Positions 50,602-60,143 of a DNA stretch of 64,000 nucleotides are shown here, in pieces. The DNA comes from Draconibacterium orientale (lineage in GTDB: Bacteria; Bacteroidota; Bacteroidia; Bacteroidales; UBA12170). The stretch covers positions 1 to 64,000 of the forward strand of contig DYSN01000001.1 of assembly GCA_020718205.1 (NCBI GenBank), read 5' to 3'. The notes beneath the pieces were generated by a model, which saw only the letters and a list, made by a program, of their open reading frames with translations, was not told the origin of the DNA and did not search any database. A program made the position numbers and the translations under genes. Numbering within the stretch: the stretch's first letter is position 1; each line of letters begins with the position of its first letter.

Positions 50602-51708
50602 ATGAAATATTATATCATAGCCGGTGAGGCTTCGGGCGACTTGCATGCTTCGAATCTGATAAAAGAGCTAAAAAAACTCGATGGCTCCGGGCAATTCAGA
50701 GCCTGGGGTGGAGATTTAATGGAGCAGCAGGGAGCGCAAATCGTTACCCATTACCGCGACATTTCTTTTATGGGATTTCTGGAAGTAGCCATGAATTTAA
50801 AAACCATTTTGGCTAACCTAAGCAGATGCAAAACCGACATTCTGCATTATAAACCCGATGTTTTGATACTCGTTGACTATCCAGGCTTTAATCTTCGCAT
50901 AGCCGAATGGGCTCATGAACAAGGGTTTAATGTAATTTATTATATATCTCCCCAGATTTGGGCCTGGAAAAAGAACAGGGTTTTTTCCATCAAGAAAAAC
51001 GTTGATAAAATGCTGGTCATTCTCCCTTTCGAAGAAGAATTCTATGCACGATACCAATATCCGGTTCATTTTGTAGGCCATCCCTTGCTCGACGCACTTT
51101 CCGAAAGTCTATCGAGCGAAACCCAATTCCGCTCAGAAAACCATCTGAACGAAAAACCCATCATAGCCCTATTGCCCGGAAGCCGAAAACAGGAAATCGG
51201 AAAGATGTTATCGATCATGCTTAAAATGACGAATCATTTTTCTAACTATCAATTCGTTATCGCCGGAGCTCCATCAATCGACCACAGCTTTTATAAAGAA
51301 ATAGCTGGGAACAACCTGGTAAAAATTGTGTCAAATCGAACACATCAGCTGCTTAAACACTCTCATGCGGCCTTGGTTACTTCCGGAACTGCCACCCTCG
51401 AAACCGCACTTTTAGGTGTTCCCGAAGTGGTGTGTTATAAAGGAAGTCAATTGAGCTACCAAATTGCCCGCCGCATTGTCGATATTAAATTCATTAGCCT
51501 TGTGAATTTGATTATGGATAGAGAAATAGTAAAGGAACTTATTCAGAATGAATTGAATACCACTAATTTGAAACACGAATTGACCCGGATTTTATCGGGA
51601 GATAAAAGGCAAAAAATGCTAGAAGATTTTAGAGACCTTAAAAGTCTTCTGGGCTCTGGTGGAGCTTCGGCAAAAGCTGCACAAATCGTTTTTGAATCAT
51701 TCAAATAA
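50602..51708 (+). CDS. lpxB: Lipid-A-disaccharide synthase
   Basis: MKYYIIAGEASGDLHASNLIKEL, YISPQIWAWKKNR, VGHPLLD, LLPGSRKQEI. Confidence 0.96.
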   Translation: MKYYIIAGEASGDLHASNLIKELKKLDGSGQFRAWGGDLMEQQGAQIVTHYRDISFMGFLEVAMNLKTILANLSRCKTDILHYKPDVLILVDYPGFNLRIAEWAHEQGFNVIYYISPQIWAWKKNRVFSIKKNVDKMLVILPFEEEFYARYQYPVHFVGHPLLDALSESLSSETQFRSENHLNEKPIIALLPGSRKQEIGKMLSIMLKMTNHFSNYQFVIAGAPSIDHSFYKEIAGNNLVKIVSNRTHQLLKHSHAALVTSGTATLETALLGVPEVVCYKGSQLSYQIARRIVDIKFISLVNLIMDREIVKELIQNELNTTNLKHELTRILSGDKRQKMLEDFRDLKSLLGSGGASAKAAQIVFESFK

Positions 51709-51745
51709 TAAGTAGTTTTGTGAATTAAATTTCTGAAAAGAATCG

Positions 51746-51863
51746 TTCAATGAAGCGAGCCACGAAAAAAGGTTTCAATCTAAAGGAAACAACTATCGGG
51801 CGAGTTCCATCTACCTGCGGCAGGCAGGTGCAAAAATTAAAACCAAATTACAGTCATATGAAA
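51746..51863 (+). repeat. Dispersed ~120-bp element, copy 2 (forms the S9 peptidase leader)
   Basis: ATGAAGCGAGCCA...GGCGAGTTCC...CTGCGGCAGGCAGG...CCAAATTACAGTCATATGAAA, aligns to 36984-37103. Confidence 0.7.
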
Positions 51864-53939
51864 AAAACAGCAATTTTGGCGGTTTTCTTTATCGCCCTTA
51901 ACTCGCTTCTGGCGCAAACAGCCCGGAAAAAAGAAGAACTTATAGGCAAACACGATCTAAAATTAGAGTCTAAAATCATGACGCCCGAAGTGTTATGGTC
52001 GTTTGGTCGAATTGGCGACGTTCAGGTTTCGCCCGATGGAAAAAAAATCGTTTATGGAGTAACCTATTATTCCAAGGAGCAAAATAGAAGCAATACAGAA
52101 CTCTTTCTCATGGACTCCGATGGTAAAACTAAAAAACAACTCACCCACACCGCCTATGGCGAATACAATGTGGTTTGGCGCCCCGATGGCAAGAAAATTG
52201 CCTTCATGAGTGCGCCCGATGGTGAGATGCAAATCTGGGAAATGGATTTAAACGGCGAAAATCTGAAACAAGTCTCCACAGTTGAAGGAGGATTAGATGG
52301 CTTTAAATACAGCCCCGATCAAAAAAAGATTGTTTATATTAAAGAAATCACTCGGACAGGAACAGTGGCCGATATCTATCCTGATTTAAATAAATCAACC
52401 GGACGTGTTAATAACGATTTGATGTACAGGCATTGGGACAGCTGGGTCGATAGCTATTCACACATTTTTGTGGCAGATTATGTGCTTGAGAAATTAGCCC
52501 CCGGAAAAGACATTATGGAAGGCGAGCAATGGGAATCGCCTGTGAAGCCTTTTGGCGGTATGGAACAGATAAACTGGACTCCCAATGGAAAAAATATAGC
52601 TTATGTCTGTCGGAAAAAACCCGGAAAAGAATACAGTTTAAGCACCAACACAGATATTTATCTCTACAATACCGAAGCATCTAAAACCACCAACCTCACT
52701 CAGGGCATGATGGGTTACGACATGAATCCAACCTTCTCGCCCGATGGACAATATATGGCCTGGGAAAGCATGGAACGCGATGGGAATGAATCTGATAAAC
52801 AAAGGCTTTTCACGCTAAACCTAAATACTGGGGAGAAAAAATATCATACCGAAAAATTCGATCAAAATGCGGTTTCCATGCAATGGTCGCCCGATAGCAA
52901 ATCTCTATATTTTATTAGCAATTGGCACGCCATCGACGATATTTACAAACTCAGTTTGGCGGATGGGAAAATTGACAAAATAACCACCGGAATTCATGAT
53001 TATCAAAGCGTTCAGGTTACTACTAGTCAACTGATTGCTACACGGATGAGTATGAGCAAACCCACCGAAATCTATTCAGTAAATCCAAAAACCGGTGAAC
53101 CAACAGAGCTCAGTTTCGAGAATAAACACCTGCTCGACCAGCTTCAATTTGGCGAAGTAACCCAACGTTGGATAGAAACCACTGATGGAAAACAAATGCT
53201 CACCTGGGTTATTCTTCCTCCGAATTTCGACAAAAGCAAAAAATACCCCGCATTACTTTATTGTCAGGGCGGCCCTCAAAGCACAGTGAGTCAGTTTTGG
53301 AGCTATCGATGGAATTTTCAGATGATGGCAGCCAACGATTATGTAATTGTTGCCCCAAACCGTCGCGGTTTACCCGGTTTTGGCCAGGAATGGCTCGAGC
53401 AAATCAGCGGGGATTATGGTGGACAAAATATGAAAGATTATCTGAGTGCTATTGACGCCGTGAAACAAGAGCCCTGGGTCGACGCAAACCGATTGGGTGC
53501 TGTGGGTGCCAGCTATGGTGGCTTTTCGGTTTATTGGCTTGCCGGAAATCACGAAAACAGATTCAAAGCTTTTATTGCCCACGATGGTATGTTCAACCTG
53601 GAAGCCCAATATCTCGAAACCGAAGAAATGTGGTTTGCCAACTGGGATTTGGGCGGCCCTTTCTGGGAAAAACACAATAAAATTGCGCAAAACTCATTTG
53701 CCAATTCTCCCCACAAATTTGTACAATACTGGAACACCCCTATCTTAGTCATTCACAGCGAATTGGATTATAGAATAGTAGTATCACAAGGCATGAGTGC
53801 CTACAATGCTGCTGTATTAAGGGGCATTCCTGCAGAATATCTCTATTTCCCCAATGAAAACCACTGGGTGCTTAAACCCCAAAATGGAATTTTATGGCAA
53901 CGCCGATTCTTTAACTGGCTCGATAAGTGGCTGAAATAG
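51858..53939 (+). CDS. S9 family peptidase (prolyl oligopeptidase/acylaminoacyl peptidase type), exported
   Basis: TolB-like WD/PD repeats (WRPDGKKIAFMS), VGASYGGFSVYWLAG, HSELDYRI; signal peptide from 51858; the 36 upstream codons lie in the repeat. Confidence 0.93.
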   Translation: MKKTAILAVFFIALNSLLAQTARKKEELIGKHDLKLESKIMTPEVLWSFGRIGDVQVSPDGKKIVYGVTYYSKEQNRSNTELFLMDSDGKTKKQLTHTAYGEYNVVWRPDGKKIAFMSAPDGEMQIWEMDLNGENLKQVSTVEGGLDGFKYSPDQKKIVYIKEITRTGTVADIYPDLNKSTGRVNNDLMYRHWDSWVDSYSHIFVADYVLEKLAPGKDIMEGEQWESPVKPFGGMEQINWTPNGKNIAYVCRKKPGKEYSLSTNTDIYLYNTEASKTTNLTQGMMGYDMNPTFSPDGQYMAWESMERDGNESDKQRLFTLNLNTGEKKYHTEKFDQNAVSMQWSPDSKSLYFISNWHAIDDIYKLSLADGKIDKITTGIHDYQSVQVTTSQLIATRMSMSKPTEIYSVNPKTGEPTELSFENKHLLDQLQFGEVTQRWIETTDGKQMLTWVILPPNFDKSKKYPALLYCQGGPQSTVSQFWSYRWNFQMMAANDYVIVAPNRRGLPGFGQEWLEQISGDYGGQNMKDYLSAIDAVKQEPWVDANRLGAVGASYGGFSVYWLAGNHENRFKAFIAHDGMFNLEAQYLETEEMWFANWDLGGPFWEKHNKIAQNSFANSPHKFVQYWNTPILVIHSELDYRIVVSQGMSAYNAAVLRGIPAEYLYFPNENHWVLKPQNGILWQRRFFNWLDKWLK

Positions 53940-53949
53940 TTCGAAACTA

Positions 53950-53987
53950 AAAAAAAAGGCTGCATCGGAAGATGCAGCTTTTTTTTT
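53950..53987. terminator. Intrinsic terminator
   Basis: GCTGCATC-ggaa-GATGCAGC with T tract. Confidence 0.85.
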
Positions 53988-54051
53988 GTACCAGAACTAA
54001 AGTTTGGTATGATATTGGTTTACATTCACCATTGTTTAAAATACACGAATC

Positions 54052-55386
54052 ATGAAAACACTCATTTCTCAATTCTCAGCCTTAGTTATCTTATTATCAA
54101 TAAGTTTAACTTCTTGCACCAAGGACAACAGACCCGCCGAAATAAGCACCGACACTCAGGAAATGATATTTAGCAAAGATCAAAACATCCGATATTTTGG
54201 CATAACCAACACCGGAAATACCACTATGGATTTTCAAATAACGCCTGAAAACGATTTGATTTCTGTTTTTCCATCCAATGGTGTGCTGGGGTTCAATCAG
54301 GTAGCTAAAATTGAAGTAACTACTCATGCCGATAATCTTGGCTACGGAGTCCACCAAACCAGCCTGCTGATAAACAGCAACGGAGGCGTCCGGGTTATTA
54401 ATATTCAAATTATTAAATCCCTGCCAAATCCATCGGCACTTTGGTGGGATATTGACTATATTAAAATTCCCGCCGCCGAATCCAGAGATTATATTACCCT
54501 AAGAAACGATGGGGAATTAGATTTATCATATGAACTCAGTGGCTCGGAAAGCTGGATGAGCTTTTCACAATCTTCCGGAACTTTAGCTGCAGGAGCTTCA
54601 CAAGTGATTTGGGTAAATGTTGACAGAACAGGATTGGCAAATAATCTTTACGAAGGCGAAGTGAACATCAGCAGCAATGGAGGGAATGCCACCTTGAAAG
54701 TTGATATGGAAGTTGGGGTTTACAGCGTAAGCTTTTTCAATCCAACCTATACCGTTATCTACATCAATGTTCCAGGACAAGGTTCCAAATCGATCGATGT
54801 GTTGGACAGAGTAAGCTATATTTTCCCATCAAACCCGGCGAGCCTTTATTACACTGCCACAACCGAAGGTGAAACCGTGGGTGGAGTTGTTCTGGGATTA
54901 ACCTTGAACTGGAACGAAACTCTCAATCTTTCATCAGAAGTTTCTCCAATCTTCAACTTAGACATCAGCAAAGATTATTTCTTTATGAGTGCCAAAAATT
55001 ACGGCACACATAACCTTGACCGATGGAGCATTAACAATGGAACAATCTATCAGTTTGACGAAGATGTTACCATTCCCAACGATGGTTATGAATACTATTT
55101 TGGCTACTACGATGCCCTTGACAATACAAAAATCTACGCCCGCATTGTGGGCACATCCTACGATGCTGTTTGGAAAAATGGTACCGAATTTAACTTCCCC
55201 TGGACATTAAACCAGAGCATTTTGTTAGAGAGCGATGCAAAATCATCCTCATTAAAAAGTACCCGCGATGATGCTGCTTTTTCTGAATTGCAACCAACAA
55301 TGAAACCAGGCCAAAACCAGCGAATGACCATTAGAACCAGAAACCACCAATCGCTTGTCAATCAAAAAACATCACCAATTAATTAA
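54052..55386 (+). CDS. Lipoprotein with BACON-like repeats, function unknown
   Basis: Lipobox SLTSC; repeats such as ESWMSFSQSSGTLAAGASQVIWVNVDRTGLANNLYEGEVNISSNGG. Confidence 0.7.
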   Translation: MKTLISQFSALVILLSISLTSCTKDNRPAEISTDTQEMIFSKDQNIRYFGITNTGNTTMDFQITPENDLISVFPSNGVLGFNQVAKIEVTTHADNLGYGVHQTSLLINSNGGVRVINIQIIKSLPNPSALWWDIDYIKIPAAESRDYITLRNDGELDLSYELSGSESWMSFSQSSGTLAAGASQVIWVNVDRTGLANNLYEGEVNISSNGGNATLKVDMEVGVYSVSFFNPTYTVIYINVPGQGSKSIDVLDRVSYIFPSNPASLYYTATTEGETVGGVVLGLTLNWNETLNLSSEVSPIFNLDISKDYFFMSAKNYGTHNLDRWSINNGTIYQFDEDVTIPNDGYEYYFGYYDALDNTKIYARIVGTSYDAVWKNGTEFNFPWTLNQSILLESDAKSSSLKSTRDDAAFSELQPTMKPGQNQRMTIRTRNHQSLVNQKTSPIN

Positions 55387-55406
55387 CACAAACTTTTCAT
55401 AGTTTT

Positions 55407-55445
55407 AAAACCGGTTTTATCGACTGATAAATCCGGTTTTTTTGT
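55407..55445. terminator. Intrinsic terminator
   Basis: AAACCGGTTTTATC-gact-GATAAATCCGGTTT with T tract. Confidence 0.75.
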
Positions 55446-55521
55446 TGTTTTAGCCGCATCTTTTGGGTTGGTTTTATAAAACATAATGCCTTATCTTTGC
55501 CCGCTAAAATTCAAAAACCAA

Positions 55522-57456
55522 ATGGATAGAAATTCTATTATCGGGCTTGTGCTCATATTTGCCATTTTTGTTGGATTCTCGTGGTGGAATGCCCCCGGCG
55601 AAGAAGAACAAAAAGCCTATCAACAACGAGTTGACTCCACTGCAAGAGCAAGGAAAGAATTAAATATACAGGATTCTTTACGAAGATATGAACAACAATT
55701 AAAACAAGAAACCAGTCAGGTAGCTGCCGAAAGTCTGGGCACCACCGATTCGTCATTGGTTCAGCAGGCTCTAAGAGATAAATATGGTCTCTTTTCCTAT
55801 TCATCCAAAGGCTCCAGCGAACTCATAGCTCTTGAAAATGATGTATTTAAACTAAATTTTCAACCAAAAGGCGGAAAAATTTATAGCGCGGAACTACTGA
55901 AATATAAATCGCACGATAGCCTTCCATTGGTACTTTTTAAAGGCGACACTGCACGTTTTGGATTTATCTTTTCAGCTGCCAACCGCCTGATAAATACCGA
56001 AGACCATTATTTTCAGCTTTTTGTGGGCGACGAACCCTACAATGGAAGAAGTTTGAAAGTGTCTGGCAAGGATAGTTTAACCATCAACATGAGGTTATTT
56101 CCCGACCAGGGAACATCCTTCAACCCCAATCAGTACATAGAATACAGCTACAAGATTTTTGGCAGCGACTATATGTTCGACTTCAATATTCGCATGAAGA
56201 ATATGGAGAGTCTCATCGATGCCCGTAATGGCTATATCGACTTTAACTGGATGACGAATTTGCGTAATCAGGAAAAGATTGTGGATCAGTTTAATGGATC
56301 GGCGATTTACTATAAATACTATCAGGACGAAGTAGAATATTTAGCCGACAACGAAGACAAAGAAGAAAAACTCCCCAGCAAAGTGAAATGGGTGAGTTAT
56401 AAACAGCGGTTTTTTAGTCAGAGCATCATTGCCAATACTGCTTTTATCAATGGAGAAATAAAACAATTACACAACCCATCCTACGATCCTAAATATGAGA
56501 TTACCATGACTTCTGCCTTGGGAATCCCTGTGGGAAATACTCAAAACATGGACTTTGGAATGCAGGTATATTATGGCCCCAACGAGTTTAAAAGACTGAA
56601 ATCCTACGATTTGGATATGGAGCGTCAGATTCCCATTGGATGGAGCTTCTTTTTACTATCGTGGATTAATGAATATATCGTAATCAATGTTTTCCACTGG
56701 CTTGGTGGCTGGGGTTGGAATTACGGAATTGTAATTTTAATTTTAACAGTTCTGCTTAAAGTTATCCTCTTCCCCATTGCTTACAAAACCTATGTATCCA
56801 CAGCAAAAATGCGGGTTTTAAAGCCTGAAATTGACGAGATAAACGAAAAATTCAAGGATAAAGACGCCATGAAAAAGCAACAAGCCACCATGGACTTGTA
56901 CAAAAAAGCGGGGGTTAATCCTTTGGCCGGCTGCGTGCCCATGTTGTTGCAAATGCCCATTCTCTTCGCTATTTTCCGGTTCTTCCCGTCGTCTATCGAA
57001 TTGCGTCAGCAACCTTTCCTTTGGGCGCATGACCTTTCGAGCTACGATAGCATCCTCGACCTGGGCTTCAATATACCCTTCTATGGCGACCACGTGAGCT
57101 TATTCACACTCTTAATGACCATTTCAACGCTCATCTACACCAAGGTAAACAACGATATGATGGGAAGTAGCGCGAACCAGTTGCCCGGTATGAAAACCAT
57201 GATGTATCTGATGCCCATCATGTTCCTGGGATTGTTCAACAGCTATTCTTCCGGATTGAGCTATTACTATTTCTTAGCCAATATGTTCACATTCCTTCAG
57301 ATGTATCTTATCAGGTTCACAATCAATGAGGATAAAATTCATGCTCAAATTCAGGCCAACAAGCTGAAACCAGTCAAAAAGTCGAGCTTTCAGCAAAAGC
57401 TTGAAGATATGGCCAAGCACCGCGGAATGGATCCAAATCAAATGAAAAGAAAATAA
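55522..57456 (+). CDS. yidC: Membrane protein insertase YidC
   Basis: MDRNSIIGLVLIFAIFVGFSWW; PIAYKTYVSTAKMRVLKPEIDEI, NPLAGCVPMLLQMPILFAIF; start 55522, with TATCTTTG -7 just upstream. Confidence 0.97.
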   Translation: MDRNSIIGLVLIFAIFVGFSWWNAPGEEEQKAYQQRVDSTARARKELNIQDSLRRYEQQLKQETSQVAAESLGTTDSSLVQQALRDKYGLFSYSSKGSSELIALENDVFKLNFQPKGGKIYSAELLKYKSHDSLPLVLFKGDTARFGFIFSAANRLINTEDHYFQLFVGDEPYNGRSLKVSGKDSLTINMRLFPDQGTSFNPNQYIEYSYKIFGSDYMFDFNIRMKNMESLIDARNGYIDFNWMTNLRNQEKIVDQFNGSAIYYKYYQDEVEYLADNEDKEEKLPSKVKWVSYKQRFFSQSIIANTAFINGEIKQLHNPSYDPKYEITMTSALGIPVGNTQNMDFGMQVYYGPNEFKRLKSYDLDMERQIPIGWSFFLLSWINEYIVINVFHWLGGWGWNYGIVILILTVLLKVILFPIAYKTYVSTAKMRVLKPEIDEINEKFKDKDAMKKQQATMDLYKKAGVNPLAGCVPMLLQMPILFAIFRFFPSSIELRQQPFLWAHDLSSYDSILDLGFNIPFYGDHVSLFTLLMTISTLIYTKVNNDMMGSSANQLPGMKTMMYLMPIMFLGLFNSYSSGLSYYYFLANMFTFLQMYLIRFTINEDKIHAQIQANKLKPVKKSSFQQKLEDMAKHRGMDPNQMKRK

Positions 57457-57465
57457 AATCAGCTG

Positions 57466-57500
57466 AAAACAGCCTTTCAACATAAAAGAAAGGCTGTTTT
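57466..57500. terminator. Intrinsic terminator
   Basis: AAAACAGCCTTTC ... GAAAGGCTGTTTT. Confidence 0.75.
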
Positions 57501-57605
57501 TCTTTAGAGAGATTTTTGGTTACGAAATCATTAATTTATACACAAATCCATCATTCAAAAGCATTTTTAGTAATTTCGAAGGATAAATTAAAATCCATAC
57601 TTGAG

Positions 57606-58451
57606 ATGCCATCAGCCTTTCCACACAATCATCACAGCCATACGCGTTTCTGCGACGGTGCCGAAAATCCGGAGGATTATATAACCGAATGCCTGAAATT
57701 GGGATACAAAACCTATGGCTTTAGTGGTCATGCACCGTTCCCCTTCCCCACCGAATGGAATATAAAAGCTGAGGAAACTGATGATTATATTAACGAAATC
57801 CAACGGCTGAAAACAAAATACCGGGGGCAAATAAATATATTTTGCGCCATGGAAGTTGATTATCTCGACCAGGTTCAGGGCCCCAGCCATTTTTCCCATC
57901 TTTTGGATTACACCATTGGAAGCGTCCATTTTATTGGGAAAGGACCCGAAACAGAACTCTTTGAAATGGATGGCTCCTTCGAGAAATTTGCAACCGGGGT
58001 TGAAGTCCATTATCAGAATAACCTTCGCCAAGCTGTGGAGCATTATTTTCAGCTAACAACAGACATGATTCAAAATGACCCGCCGGATATTTTAGGTCAT
58101 CCGGATAAAATAATAACCAATGCTTCGGGCATTGATTCCGAATTAATCCACAGAAACTGGTATAGGGATTTACTTTTCCATCTGGCCGAAAACCTTTCGC
58201 GGAGCAATGTGATGGTAGAAATCAGCACACGTGGCATGAGATCGAAAATGCATCCTTCGCTGTATCCACATCCGGAATTTCTGAAGATACTGACTCAATT
58301 TCCCATAAAATTTCAGCTGAACGCCGATGTTCACCGTTTAAGCGATATCGACTTCTACTATTCCGAAGCTCTTGAAATGATAAAATCGTTTGGAATCAAT
58401 GAGCTTTGGATTAAAACCGGAGAAGGATGGGCTCCTGAAAAAATAGCATAA
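57606..58451 (+). CDS. PHP-domain histidinol-phosphatase-type protein (HisJ-like)
   Basis: NHHSHTRFCDGAENPEDYI, YKTYGFSGHAPFP, CAMEVDYLD, LNADVHRLSDI. Confidence 0.88.
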   Translation: MPSAFPHNHHSHTRFCDGAENPEDYITECLKLGYKTYGFSGHAPFPFPTEWNIKAEETDDYINEIQRLKTKYRGQINIFCAMEVDYLDQVQGPSHFSHLLDYTIGSVHFIGKGPETELFEMDGSFEKFATGVEVHYQNNLRQAVEHYFQLTTDMIQNDPPDILGHPDKIITNASGIDSELIHRNWYRDLLFHLAENLSRSNVMVEISTRGMRSKMHPSLYPHPEFLKILTQFPIKFQLNADVHRLSDIDFYYSEALEMIKSFGINELWIKTGEGWAPEKIA

Positions 58452-58455
58452 AACT

Positions 58456-59853
58456 ATGATTAGAAATCGAAGCCTTATACCACGCATTTGCGAAAGTTTC
58501 TATGCCGAAAACCTGACTTCGGCACTGGAAAGTATTGAAAGAGTGCAGTATATGGGGGAATTAAGATTTGACCTGAGTCGGCTGGAAGTGGATGATTTGA
58601 ACATCATTAGAAACAGTTTTCCGAAAAAGCCCCTGATATTTACCTTCAGGGGAAATAGTGAATCGGCACTTGAAAGATTGAAAGTCTACGAGCGAGCCGT
58701 GGAGCAAAAATTTGAGTTTATCGACCTGGATATTACGACTGACCCGGAAATTATTTCCAGACTAAAGCCACTTTTAAAAACCACGACTTGCAAACTTATT
58801 ATTTCCTACCACAATTATACCGAAACCCCTGATTTTCCAACACTCAGAGCCATTCTACAGGAAATTAGTCAGCTCAACCCTGACCATATAAAAATTGTAA
58901 CTATTGCCCACCATGCGAACGATTTAGAATCCTTAAAAAATTTGCAATCGCTTATTCCATCCAGCCTTTGCTTTAGTATGGGAGAATTTGCAGCCCAGAG
59001 CCGGTTACAGAGCCTTTATGGCGGAGCGCCCTTCACCTACATAGCGCTGCAAGCGAATAAACAAACTGCCCCTGGTCAATTGGATTTTAAAGAATTTCAA
59101 AAACTCTACTTAGAATTCCGGGGGGGAAAAGAATTAAAACTGGCGGTTTTGGGCAATCCAATTGCACACAGTAAAAGCCCAATTTTATTTCATGAATTTT
59201 TCACAAAACACGCCATTGATGGAATTTATGAAAAAATAGAACTTGATGATATTCAGGAGTTTTTGGAGTTAAAACCCTATTACGATGGTTTTAATATAAC
59301 CGCGCCGTTTAAAAAAACCATAATGGCCTATGTTGACGGCCTTACGCAAGAAGCTGAGCAGATTGGAGCTGTTAACACCATTTACAAAGAGCACGAAAAA
59401 TGGATTGGCGATAATACCGATTTTAGCGGAATCCTAAAATCTTTGAAACCGTTTTTATCGCACCCTGATGATAATACCTGTCTGATAATTGGAGCCGGTG
59501 GAGCAGCAAGTGCTGCGGCCTTTGCAATGCAACAGAAAGGTATTGCAACAACCATTATAAACCGCACGCCTTCCAAATCACTGGAACTCGCCCAAAAATT
59601 TGGTCATAAAACCGTTTCACAACCCAATCTCTCCAATTTCCGCATCATTATCAATACCATCCCAGAGCCATTTTCACTCGTAAACAAGTACGAGCTAAAC
59701 ACATCTCATGTGGTTCTGGATGCCATTTATTCAGATTCACCGTTTGCCAAAGCAGGAATCGAAACTGGATTTCATTTAATAAAAGGAGAAAAATGGCTGT
59801 ATGAGCAGGCTTTACAAGCCTTTGAGAAGTTTAAGAATTCAATTCTTCAATAA
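58456..59853 (+). CDS. aroDE: Bifunctional type I 3-dehydroquinate dehydratase / shikimate dehydrogenase fusion
   Basis: N-terminal GELRFDLSRLE, LIISYHNYTETPDF, DHIKIVTIA, SMGEFAAQSRL; C-terminal LAVLGNPIAHSKSPILFHEFF, GFNITAPFKKTIM, LIIGAGGAASAAAFAM. Confidence 0.93.
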   Translation: MIRNRSLIPRICESFYAENLTSALESIERVQYMGELRFDLSRLEVDDLNIIRNSFPKKPLIFTFRGNSESALERLKVYERAVEQKFEFIDLDITTDPEIISRLKPLLKTTTCKLIISYHNYTETPDFPTLRAILQEISQLNPDHIKIVTIAHHANDLESLKNLQSLIPSSLCFSMGEFAAQSRLQSLYGGAPFTYIALQANKQTAPGQLDFKEFQKLYLEFRGGKELKLAVLGNPIAHSKSPILFHEFFTKHAIDGIYEKIELDDIQEFLELKPYYDGFNITAPFKKTIMAYVDGLTQEAEQIGAVNTIYKEHEKWIGDNTDFSGILKSLKPFLSHPDDNTCLIIGAGGAASAAAFAMQQKGIATTIINRTPSKSLELAQKFGHKTVSQPNLSNFRIIINTIPEPFSLVNKYELNTSHVVLDAIYSDSPFAKAGIETGFHLIKGEKWLYEQALQAFEKFKNSILQ

Positions 59854-59862
59854 AAATACCAT

Positions 59863-60086
59863 GAATTTTTCGAATACATTTTAAATATTAGCGTGATATT
59901 TTCGAATACATTTTAAATATTAGCGTTATTTTTTATAATACATTATAATATTTAGCGTCATTTTATAAAATATATTTTATTATTTAGCGTCATATATTAG
60001 ATTATATATCATATTATTACATTATTTTTTCATTTATATTTAAATATTTAGCGTAATATTTTCAATTATAATGGTGTTTTTCATGA
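59863..60086 (+). repeat. 32-bp-period AT-rich tandem array (6 units plus a partial one) upstream of ATPase 3
   Basis: AGCGT at 59890, 59922, 59954, 59986 and 60050 (steps 32, 32, 32, 64; the fifth unit at 60018 is degenerate); unit gatattttcgaatacattttaaatattagcgt. Confidence 0.93.
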
Positions 60087-60104
60087 TTTGTAAAAAAATT
60101 CAAA

Positions 60105-60112
60105 TACCTTTG
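60105..60112 (+). promoter_or_regulatory. Putative -7 element for ATPase 3
   Basis: TACCTTTG (TAnnTTTG) between the 32-bp array and the ATG at 60144. Confidence 0.55.
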
Positions 60113-60143
60113 CAGGTAATATAACTGGAAAAAATAGAATAAA

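Noticed and set aside
59863-60086. CRISPR-like array
   Set aside because: The whole 32-bp unit is repeated and drifts gradually; there is no constant repeat plus unique spacer pattern and no cas gene nearby
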